Assembly (NCBI GenBank): GCA_905236605.1
Contig: CAJORD010000062.1
Coordinates: 1-15,044, forward strand
DNA from: an uncultured Synergistales bacterium
GTDB taxonomy: Bacteria; Synergistota; Synergistia; Synergistales; Aminobacteriaceae
Direction of reading: 5' to 3'
DNA length: 15,044 nucleotides
Part shown: positions 7,213-12,449 of the stretch, in pieces
Position numbering within the stretch: the first letter of the stretch is position 1
How the letters are laid out: each line of letters opens with the position of its first letter
The notes under the pieces: generated by a model
What the model was told of the DNA's origin: nothing
The model's input: only the letters and a program-made list of their open reading frames with translations
Database searches by the model: none
Program-made: the position numbers and the translations under genes

Positions 7213-8610
7213 TTAATTTTCCCCTTTCGGTTTTTTTATAAGATGATTGTGAAGGATTGACCAGTCTTTTATATTCGTTTGCCGCGCCCGTCCAACTCCT
7301 AAAGCGTTTTCGGGTATGGCTTGCGTTATAACAGAACCGGCCGCCGTTGCAGCACCGTCAGCAACTTCAACGGGAGCTACGAACATAGTATCAGAGCCAA
7401 CGAAACAATTATTGCCGATGAAAGTTTTATTTTTGTGAACGCCGTCGTAATTGCAAGTGATACTCCCTGCGCCTATGTTGACGTCATGACCGAGCGTAGC
7501 GTCGCCCATGTAAGACAAGTGCGGAACTTTTGAATTTTCGCCGATCTTTGAATTTTTGAGTTCGACGAATTTTCCCGCGAAGGCTTTTTCTTCGAGGCAT
7601 GAGCCATCGCGAATAAAACAGAACGGCCCGGCCTTGGCATTATTTTTAAGTTCGCTGTTCTCGATGACGCAGTAAGCAATTAAATTGACGTTCGCGCCGA
7701 TTTTTGCGTTAGTTAAGATTGACCCGGAGCCGACGTAAGAATCTTCACCGATTTCAGTTTGTCCCCATATCTGAACGTTCGGCATTATGACAACGCCGCG
7801 CGATAATTTTGCGTCTGGACTTATATAAACGCTTTCAGGCGCAATCATTCGGACGCCTGCGTCGAGCCACTTCGATAAAATTCTTTCGCGCATTACGCGA
7901 GTAGCCTCTGCGAGTTCGGCGTGAGTGTTGATACCTTGCGTTTCTTCTTCAGGGAAAATAAAAGCTCCCGTCCGCATATTTTTTTCATTCATTAAATATA
8001 AAGCGTCTGGGAGATAATATTCTTTTTGAGCGTTATCGTTTTTGATTAAGTCAATGACTTTTTTAAGTGATTCAACTTTGAAGGCATAACACCCCGCGTT
8101 GACCTCATGAATTTTTCTTTCTTCGTCCGAAGCGTCTTTGAACTCGACAATCTCAACTGAATTTTCTTTCCTTATAATTCGCCCATATTGTTTCGGGTCT
8201 TCGGCCATGAAAGAAATAACTGTGCAATCATTGTCGCCGGATTCATTCAAAAATTTTTTGAGGCTGTCGGGAGTTATCAAAGGGACATCGCCATTAAGAA
8301 CTATTAAATCGTCGTAGCGTTGCCAAAATTCTTGCGCTACTTTCACGGCGTGGCCTGTGCCTAATTGTTCATGCTGCCATAAAATATTTAATTCGTTTGG
8401 GAAATTTTTGCGTAAGTGTTGCTCTACGAGTTCGCCTCCTGAACCTACAAGCACTGCGACATTTGTTGGACTTATACCTGAATCAAAGACGTTTCGTAAA
8501 ACGTAATCAATAATAGGACGGTCAAGAATAGGCTGTAAAACTTTAGGGGTCGCGCTTCTCATTCTTGTGCCTTTGCCGGCCGCCATGATGAGAACACAAA
8601 GATTATTCAT
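7213..8610 (-). CDS. glmU: Bifunctional N-acetylglucosamine-1-phosphate uridyltransferase / glucosamine-1-phosphate acetyltransferase
   Basis: GlmU performs the last two steps to UDP-GlcNAc, the precursor of peptidoglycan and lipopolysaccharide. The 465-residue protein has an N-terminal pyrophosphorylase domain with LIMAAGKGTRM (7-17) and PKVL, LNGDVPLIT (105-113) and VNAGCYAFK (170-178). A C-terminal left-handed beta-helix follows from about residue 255, with hexapeptide repeats, the acetyltransferase histidine in KVPHLSYMGD (H364) and GSITCNYDG. The start is ATG 8610; the open frame continues upstream only because it passes through the tRNA. The nearest good Shine-Dalgarno, GGAGG (8632-8628), is 17 nt away, unusually far. 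The gene follows tRNA-Gln on the same strand by 32 nt and has no promoter of its own that I see. Confidence 0.96.
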   Translation of the reverse strand: MNNLCVLIMAAGKGTRMRSATPKVLQPILDRPIIDYVLRNVFDSGISPTNVAVLVGSGGELVEQHLRKNFPNELNILWQHEQLGTGHAVKVAQEFWQRYDDLIVLNGDVPLITPDSLKKFLNESGDNDCTVISFMAEDPKQYGRIIRKENSVEIVEFKDASDEERKIHEVNAGCYAFKVESLKKVIDLIKNDNAQKEYYLPDALYLMNEKNMRTGAFIFPEEETQGINTHAELAEATRVMRERILSKWLDAGVRMIAPESVYISPDAKLSRGVVIMPNVQIWGQTEIGEDSYVGSGSILTNAKIGANVNLIAYCVIENSELKNNAKAGPFCFIRDGSCLEEKAFAGKFVELKNSKIGENSKVPHLSYMGDATLGHDVNIGAGSITCNYDGVHKNKTFIGNNCFVGSDTMFVAPVEVADGAATAAGSVITQAIPENALGVGRARQTNIKDWSILHNHLIKKPKGEN

Positions 8611-8642
8611 CGCTTTAACTTTAATCGCCTCCAAAAGTTGTG

Positions 8643-8716
8643 TGGCTGGGATGGATGGATTCGAACCATCATTACAGGATCCAAAGTCCGGCGTCCTGCC
8701 ATTGGACGACATCCCA
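8643..8716 (-). tRNA. tRNA-Gln (anticodon TTG)
   Basis: A 74-nt cloverleaf with encoded CCA. The acceptor stem TGGGATG pairs perfectly with CATCCCA, the D stem is GTCC/GGAC around AATGGCA, the T arm is GATGG-TTCGAAT-CCATC, and the discriminator is G. The anticodon loop CTTTGGA gives TTG, glutamine. Anticodon-stem arms CCGGA and TCCTG leave one mismatch, C28 with T42. The U1 start of the acceptor and the Gln-type anticodon support the identity. It lies directly upstream of glmU and shares its strand, so processing from a glmU-prs transcript is likely. Confidence 0.93.
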
Positions 8717-8731
8717 ACGCAAAACGCGGTA

Positions 8732-8737
8732 ATTATA
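8732..8737 (-). promoter_or_regulatory. -10 box for tRNA-Gln-glmU-prs
   Basis: A consensus TATAAT on the minus strand, 15 nt before the tRNA 5' end, which puts the start site a few bases before the tRNA. No convincing -35 stands at 16-18 nt (AGTCAA at 17 nt). The spacer is AT-rich. Confidence 0.6.
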
Positions 8738-8754
8738 TCACAAAATTTTTTTAT

Positions 8755-8783
8755 TTGACTTCAAGCAAACTTGAATATTTAAT
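8755..8783 (+). promoter_or_regulatory. Sigma-70-type promoter for the alcohol dehydrogenase gene
   Basis: TTGACT (8755-8760), a 17-nt spacer and TTTAAT (8778-8783), each hexamer one base from consensus. It is divergent from the tRNA promoter, their -10 boxes about 40 nt apart. The dehydrogenase ribosome site AAAGGAGA (8803-8810) follows, 10 nt before ATG 8821. Confidence 0.7.
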
Positions 8784-8820
8784 ATTTGCAAAAAATTTTT
8801 CAAAAGGAGATTTTAATTTC

Positions 8821-9987
8821 ATGTTAGGAAATTTCACATACTCAAACCCTACTCGCCTTTACTTCGGTGAAGACGCTCTCGACGGTCTCAACAAAGAACT
8901 CCCGAACTACGGCAAAAATATTTTGCTCACGTATGGCGGCGGCAGTGTCAAGAAGAGCGGCCTCTATGACGAGATTGTAAAAATTCTCAAAGCGAACGGC
9001 AAAAACATTATCGACTTGCCCGGCGTCATGGCTAATCCGACTGTCGAAAAACTTTATGAAGGTTGCAAGCTCGCAAAAGAAAACAACATCGATTTAATTC
9101 TCGCTGTCGGCGGCGGCTCCGTGTGCGATTACTCGAAGGCAGTTTCTGTGTCCGCATATTGCGAAACTGACCCGTGGGACAAATATTTTCTTAAAATGGA
9201 AGACGTTGACAACAAAATTATTCCAGTCGGTTGCGTCTTAACGATGGTCGGCACAGGCAGCGAAATGAACGGCGGCAGCGTCATCACGAACCACGAACAA
9301 AAATTAAAAATCGGCCACGTCTTCGGCGATAATGTCTTCCCGAAATTCTCAATTTTGAATCCGACTTACACGTTCACAGTGCCTCAATATCAAATGGTCG
9401 CGGGCTTCTTTGACATAATGTCGCACATCATGGAACAATATTTTTCAAACGCCGACGACAACACGAGCGATTATCTTGCTGAAGGCTTAATGAAATCTTT
9501 AATCACAAGTTCGCGAATTGCCGTTAAAAATCCCAAGGACTACGAGGCTCGCAGCAATATCATGTGGACAGCTACATGGGCACTTAACACTCTCATAGCG
9601 AAGGGCAAGAGCACAGATTGGGAAGTTCATATGATCGGCCAGTCCGTCGGAGCTTACACGAACGCCACGCACGGCATGACGCTATCGGCAGTGTCGCTTG
9701 CATACTATCGCACAATCATGAACGCAGGCTTGAAAAAATTTGCGCGCTTCGCCGTCAACGTCTGGGGAGTAAATCCCGAAGGAAAATCTGACGCGCAACT
9801 TGCCGACGAAGGATTAAAGGCTCTCGAAGCATGGATGAAAGAAATCGGCGTCGTTTTGAACCTCAAAGAGCTTGGCGTTACCACGGACATGTACGAAGGA
9901 ATTGCGGACGGAACATTTTTACTTGAAGGCGGCTACAAGAAACTCACTCGCGAAGAAGTCATCGAGATTTTGAAAGCGAGCATGTAA
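8821..9987 (+). CDS. Iron-containing alcohol dehydrogenase, BdhA/YqhD type
   Basis: A group III metal-dependent alcohol dehydrogenase that probably reduces aldehydes (such as butyraldehyde) with NAD(P)H. The 388-residue protein has YGGGSVKKSGLYDEI (38-52), closely like YqhD/BDH, where this GGGS segment contacts the NADPH ribose phosphate. It also has LAVGGGSVCDYSK (94-106) and VGTGSEMN (143-150). The four expected metal ligands are D198 and H202 in FFDIMSHIMEQ, H270 in WEVHMIGQ, and H284 in ATHGMTLS, so it should be active. The start at ATG 8821 is fixed by AAAGGAGA 10 nt upstream; an in-frame extension upstream would enter the tRNA gene. folK follows after 6 nt and probably shares the transcript. 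The physiological substrate is not deducible. Confidence 0.93.
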   Translation: MLGNFTYSNPTRLYFGEDALDGLNKELPNYGKNILLTYGGGSVKKSGLYDEIVKILKANGKNIIDLPGVMANPTVEKLYEGCKLAKENNIDLILAVGGGSVCDYSKAVSVSAYCETDPWDKYFLKMEDVDNKIIPVGCVLTMVGTGSEMNGGSVITNHEQKLKIGHVFGDNVFPKFSILNPTYTFTVPQYQMVAGFFDIMSHIMEQYFSNADDNTSDYLAEGLMKSLITSSRIAVKNPKDYEARSNIMWTATWALNTLIAKGKSTDWEVHMIGQSVGAYTNATHGMTLSAVSLAYYRTIMNAGLKKFARFAVNVWGVNPEGKSDAQLADEGLKALEAWMKEIGVVLNLKELGVTTDMYEGIADGTFLLEGGYKKLTREEVIEILKASM

Positions 9988-9993
9988 TTTACT

Positions 9994-10464
9994 TTGCAAA
10001 TTTATTTTGGCCTTGGTTCAAACCTTGGCGACAGATTAAAAAATATTAACGACGCTGTTGAGAAATTAAAATTTTTTGGCAACGTCGTTTCTATGAGCAA
10101 AATTTATGAAACGAAACCGTGGGGTGGCATCGAGCAGCCTGATTTTTTGAATGCCTGTGTGAAAATCGAACGAGAAAATTTTATTGAGCCTCTCGAAATT
10201 TTGCGCGTCATAAAAAATTTTGAAGTCGAACTTGGCCGCGTGAAGTCTGTTCGTTGGGGAGCACGTAAGATTGACATTGACATTTTATTAATCGACGACA
10301 TGATTTATAAATCGCCGGAGCTGAATATCCCGCATGTGAGTTTGCCTGAAAGATTATTTGTGCTTGACCCCTTAGGAGATATTCTCCCGCCCGGCTGGCG
10401 TCACCCTGAAAATAAAAAAAGTCTCGAAGAAATGAAAAAATTAATTTTAAAATCGTATTCGTGA
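9994..10464 (+). CDS. folK: 2-amino-4-hydroxy-6-hydroxymethyldihydropteridine pyrophosphokinase
   Basis: HPPK transfers pyrophosphate from ATP to 6-hydroxymethyl-dihydropterin in folate synthesis. The 156-residue protein shows GLGSNLGDR (6-14), YETKPWG (38-44), the family signature RWGARKIDIDIL (87-98) with the magnesium-binding D94 and D96, and IPHVSLPERLFVLDPL (112-127). Length is normal for a single-domain HPPK. The start is TTG 9994, because the conserved FGLGSN begins five codons later and no ATG or GTG fits; the ribosome site is weak, so translation may be coupled to the dehydrogenase stop 6 nt upstream. No folB or folP gene is nearby, so it is separated from the usual folate cluster. 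Confidence 0.93.
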   Translation: MQIYFGLGSNLGDRLKNINDAVEKLKFFGNVVSMSKIYETKPWGGIEQPDFLNACVKIERENFIEPLEILRVIKNFEVELGRVKSVRWGARKIDIDILLIDDMIYKSPELNIPHVSLPERLFVLDPLGDILPPGWRHPENKKSLEEMKKLILKSYS

Positions 10465-10498
10465 ATTTCGATGATGAAAAGAAAATTTTGAGATTTTT

Positions 10499-10522
10499 GT
10501 AGTGACCAAAGTAGTGACCAAA
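10499..10522 (+). repeat. Perfect tandem 12-bp direct repeat
   Basis: GTAGTGACCAAA occurs twice in exact tandem between the folK stop and the terminator. No associated gene or known site is visible. Confidence 0.8.
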
Positions 10523-10530
10523 ATTAAAAA

Positions 10531-10558
10531 TTCCCCCGATATCCGGAGGAACTTTTTT
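10531..10558 (+). terminator. Intrinsic terminator after folK, probably bidirectional
   Basis: Arms TTCCCCCG (10531-10538) and CGGAGGAA (10544-10551) make an 8-position stem with one C-A mismatch and a 5-nt loop, followed by TTTTTT (10553-10558). The left flank AAAATTAAAAA gives a T-run in the opposite direction, so it could also end the convergent oxidoreductase gene whose stop is at 10569. Confidence 0.8.
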
Positions 10559-10568
10559 ATTTCGTCTA

Positions 10569-11537
10569 TTATACCGCACGTCTTAGCGATTGTGTTCCGT
10601 TATCGTGAATTTGTCGCAAAATCTCAACAGCGACTTCAAGCGCGCGCTTCCCGTCTCGTCCTCCGACAACCGGCGGGCGCTTCTCTTTAACACAGCGAAC
10701 AAAATCCGCAAGTTCTAATTTCAGAGGCTCGCTCTTCGGGAAGACTGGCGTTTCACGAATTTCAACTTGTCCTTCGGGATTGTTGACGCAGCGCGAAATT
10801 TGAACGGTCTGAAGCTCGTAGTTAATCGTGATCTGTCGTTCGCGTTCGACAATCTCAAGCTGACGACATTTCTTTTCTGCACAGCGGCTAACGAGTATAT
10901 GAGCCAAAACGCCGTTTTCAAAAGTAATTTGAGCGTCGGCTATGTCTTCGTGGTCCGTGAAAACGCAAGCACCGGTCGCAGCAATTCGAGAAATTTTTGA
11001 AGGCACAAGCGACATCACAATGTCAATATCGTGAATCATTAAATCCAAAACGACACCGACATCATTAATTCGCGGACTGAAAGGCGCGGTTCGTCGTGAG
11101 TCAAGATAAATCGGCTCGCAAGGAATTTGAGAAATATATCTGATTGCGCTGTTGAAGCGTTCAATATGTCCGACTTGAAGGACTAAATTTTTTTTGTCAG
11201 CGAGTTCGAGAAGTTCGCCGGCCTCTTCGGGTTTTATTGTTACAGGTTTTTCGACAAGAACATGAATCCCTGCTTCGAGAGCCTTCTTTGCGATTTCGTA
11301 GTGCTGGCTCGTCGGAACAACAACGGAGATAGCGTCAGGAGATTGTCTTTTTATTAATTCTTCGAGCGAATTATAAGCAGGTACTCCAAGATGATCGCCG
11401 ATGAACTTCGCGCGGTCTAAATCGCTGTCCGCAACGCCAACAAGATTTGCGTCAAGAAGTTCTGTATAAATTCTCGCGTGATGCTGTCCAAGATGTCCGA
11501 CACCGATTACGCCGATTCGTTCTATTCTGTCTGTCAT
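10569..11537 (-). CDS. Gfo/Idh/MocA-family NAD(P)-dependent oxidoreductase
   Basis: A 322-residue sugar or sugar-nucleotide dehydrogenase. The Rossmann part has IGVIGVGHLGQHHA (8-21), VADSD (35-39) and LVEKPVT (94-100), carrying the catalytic-region EKP lysine K97. The C-terminal alpha/beta part contains VGHIERFN (122-129) and LDLMIHDIDI (164-173) with the conserved H169 and D165. GHIERFN with MIHDIDI resembles UDP-GlcNAc 3-dehydrogenase/GnnA-like members that make the amide-linked lipid A precursor in some diderms, but substrate cannot be settled here. The start ATG 11537 follows AAGGA 10 nt upstream on the minus strand. It is a single-gene unit, converging on folK and divergent from the next small gene. 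Confidence 0.88.
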   Translation of the reverse strand: MTDRIERIGVIGVGHLGQHHARIYTELLDANLVGVADSDLDRAKFIGDHLGVPAYNSLEELIKRQSPDAISVVVPTSQHYEIAKKALEAGIHVLVEKPVTIKPEEAGELLELADKKNLVLQVGHIERFNSAIRYISQIPCEPIYLDSRRTAPFSPRINDVGVVLDLMIHDIDIVMSLVPSKISRIAATGACVFTDHEDIADAQITFENGVLAHILVSRCAEKKCRQLEIVERERQITINYELQTVQISRCVNNPEGQVEIRETPVFPKSEPLKLELADFVRCVKEKRPPVVGGRDGKRALEVAVEILRQIHDNGTQSLRRAV

Positions 11538-11617
11538 GATTCAAAGATCCTTCCCTTTAACTTTGCATTGCGTCATGAATTTTGCTAAAAATTTTTTCAG
11601 CACTTTCACTAGGCGCT

Positions 11618-11623
11618 ATTATA
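11618..11623 (-). promoter_or_regulatory. Possible -10 for the Gfo/Idh/MocA gene
   Basis: A consensus TATAAT on the minus strand, 81 nt before the start codon, with no good -35. The intergenic region to the divergent small gene is 150 nt. Confidence 0.4.
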
Positions 11624-11648
11624 TTTATCACTTAGAAAATAATTTTTG

Positions 11649-11657
11649 TGGCATAAT
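11649..11657 (+). promoter_or_regulatory. Extended -10 promoter of the 110-residue gene
   Basis: TGGCATAAT: a TGn extension before CATAAT, with no clear -35. It lies about 30 nt before the start codon. The ribosome site GGGAGG (11672-11677) is near-perfect and 10 nt from ATG 11688. Confidence 0.5.
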
Positions 11658-11687
11658 AAAAAAAATTTTTCGGGAGGAATTTTTTAA

Positions 11688-12020
11688 ATGACAAAAAGCG
11701 AAATCATTGAGAAAGTAAAAGAATTAATCGCGGCCCCGACGTGTAACCCGGAGTTAAAGCCGATCGCCGAAGCTTATCTTGCAAATCAAAACAAGACAAC
11801 CGCCGACGCTTTAATAAAAGCTCTTGAAACTTACGTGAACAGTATCGACGAAACGATCGCGTTTGCAGGTTCGGACATGGGCAAGAAAGTTTTCGGAGCT
11901 GAACAGGCCGCCAACATGGTGAAACTTGGCAACGAATTAAAAGCTAAGGGCGAAAAATATTGCTTCTGCCCGGCGTGTCAGGCTGGCTCAAAAATTTATG
12001 AGAACAAAGACGTGTTATAA
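11688..12020 (+). CDS. Small conserved protein with a CxCxxC motif, function unknown
   Basis: A 110-residue, soluble, mostly helical acidic protein. C19 sits in a PTCNPELKP segment, and C92, C94 and C97 form YCFCPACQAG near the C-terminus, together able to bind a metal or form a redox centre. I recall short proteins of this kind in anaerobe genomes that carry the automatic name molecular chaperone Hsp90, but no Hsp90 domain is present and I would not use that name. No signal peptide or membrane segment is seen. It has its own extended -10 promoter and a strong ribosome site, suggesting high expression. No T-rich terminator follows on this strand, so its transcript may run on antisense to the small hydrophobic gene downstream. 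Confidence 0.75.
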   Translation: MTKSEIIEKVKELIAAPTCNPELKPIAEAYLANQNKTTADALIKALETYVNSIDETIAFAGSDMGKKVFGAEQAANMVKLGNELKAKGEKYCFCPACQAGSKIYENKDVL

Positions 12021-12021
12021 T
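12013..12021 (+). promoter_or_regulatory. Perfect extended -10 at the stop of the 110-residue gene
   Basis: TGTTATAAT, a full TGn-TATAAT match overlapping the stop codon. A transcript from it would be antisense to the terminator, 3' UTR and coding region of the small hydrophobic gene. There is no recognisable -35 and the match could be chance. Confidence 0.35.
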
Positions 12022-12031
12022 TTTAAGCAAT

Positions 12032-12068
12032 AAAAAGACGTCGGCTCCGACGAGGAAGAGCTGACGCC
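12032..12068 (-). terminator. Intrinsic terminator of the small hydrophobic gene
   Basis: On the minus strand, arms GGCGTCAGCTC (12068-12058) and GAGCCGACGTC (12047-12037) form an 11-position stem with one G-U pair and one A-C mismatch and a 10-nt loop, then TTTTTATT. The plus-strand side lacks a T-run, so it is directional. Confidence 0.8.
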
Positions 12069-12080
12069 TTGAAAATAGGT

Positions 12081-12118
12081 TCCGCCTAAACGGGAGTGCT
12101 ACGTCCCATCTAGGCAGA
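12081..12118 (-). other. Structured 3' UTR hairpin of the small hydrophobic mRNA
   Basis: Arms TCTGCCTA (12118-12111) and TAGGCGGA (12088-12081) pair over 8 bp with one G-U; inside, GGGA (12107-12104) can pair with TCCC (12095-12092). Just upstream lies the palindrome AAGGTTTAACCTT. The stem would form equally in antisense RNA. Confidence 0.6.
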
Positions 12119-12129
12119 AAGGTTAAACC

Positions 12130-12255
12130 TTAGAACCCAAAATGGGATAATAAGGCACGAATCGCTGTAAAAATGATTTCTAAGAGTGCTGCGTAAGAAC
12201 CGATTATGGTTATGAAGTGCAGCACTTCTATTATGAAGTCGAGCAGCTTCTTCAT
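12130..12255 (-). CDS. 41-residue hydrophobic peptide, candidate type I toxin
   Basis: A short gene on the minus strand: ATG at 12255, TAA ending at 12130. The peptide begins MKKLLDFIIEVLHFITIIG and ends RALLSHFGF. It is mostly I, L, F, A and V with two N-terminal lysines, isolated D6, E10 and E26 and R33, so it can form one membrane-spanning or strongly amphipathic helix. AGGAGG (12269-12264) lies 8 nt before the start; an earlier ATG at 12262 in another frame is too close to that site. It has its own promoter, structured leader and terminator, giving a monocistronic mRNA of about 300 nt. I do not recognise the family. A toxin role is inferred from architecture; a membrane-protein partner or leader peptide is the alternative. 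Confidence 0.55.
   Translation of the reverse strand: MKKLLDFIIEVLHFITIIGSYAALLEIIFTAIRALLSHFGF
12143..12151 (+). promoter_or_regulatory. Second possible antisense promoter
   Basis: TGGGATAAT (TGn plus GATAAT) with TTAAAC 17 nt upstream (12123-12128). It would start an RNA within the complement of the small hydrophobic ORF. Weak on its own. Confidence 0.25.
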
Positions 12256-12261
12256 GCTTCA

Positions 12262-12289
12262 TCCCTCCTTTCCTCTCGGTCAGAAGGGA
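12262..12289 (-). promoter_or_regulatory. Hairpin sequestering the Shine-Dalgarno of the 41-residue ORF
   Basis: On the minus strand TCCCTTCT (12289-12282) pairs with AGGAGGGA (12269-12262) over 8 bp with one U-G, loop 12 nt; two further G-U wobbles can extend it. The right arm is the ribosome binding site itself. Confidence 0.65.
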
Positions 12290-12337
12290 CACTCCGGCAT
12301 CCCCTACATAACCAGGAAATACCCTCGTCTGAAAATT

Positions 12338-12346
12338 ATTCTATCA
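12338..12346 (-). promoter_or_regulatory. Extended -10 promoter of the small hydrophobic gene
   Basis: TGATAGAAT: TGn followed by TAGAAT (12343-12338), placing a start near 12330 and a leader of about 75 nt. No -35 at 17 nt. Confidence 0.5.
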
Positions 12347-12390
12347 CAAGCAAATTTTCCTTCTTATTTATTAATTTAGAAATTTTTCCG

Positions 12391-12419
12391 TTGTCCGTGA
12401 AAATAATTCGTGATACCCT
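12391..12419 (+). promoter_or_regulatory. Possible secA promoter
   Basis: TTGTCC (12391-12396), 17-nt spacer ending in TGA, then TACCCT (12414-12419). The -10 is poor but the TGn extension helps. The secA ribosome site AGGAG (12440-12444) is 5 nt from ATG 12450. Confidence 0.4.
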
Positions 12420-12449
12420 TTTCACAAAATTTTTTTCATAGGAGACAAT

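Noticed and set aside
8613..8712. N-terminal extension of GlmU by 34 residues
   Set aside because: It reads through the tRNA-Gln gene; the family's N-terminus corresponds to ATG 8610.
8638..8820. N-terminal extension of the alcohol dehydrogenase
   Set aside because: It overlaps the tRNA and promoter; ATG 8821 has a proper ribosome site and the family's N-terminus.
11688..12020. Naming the 110-residue protein Hsp90
   Set aside because: It lacks the GHKL ATPase motifs and is far too short; the name would be a propagated label.
12110..12292. A 60-codon GTG-started frame on the minus strand over the same intergenic region
   Set aside because: It has no ribosome site before the GTG and runs through the leader hairpin, and its product is a basic, His/Arg/Asn-rich chain. 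The overlapping 41-codon frame has the ribosome site and a coherent hydrophobic product.
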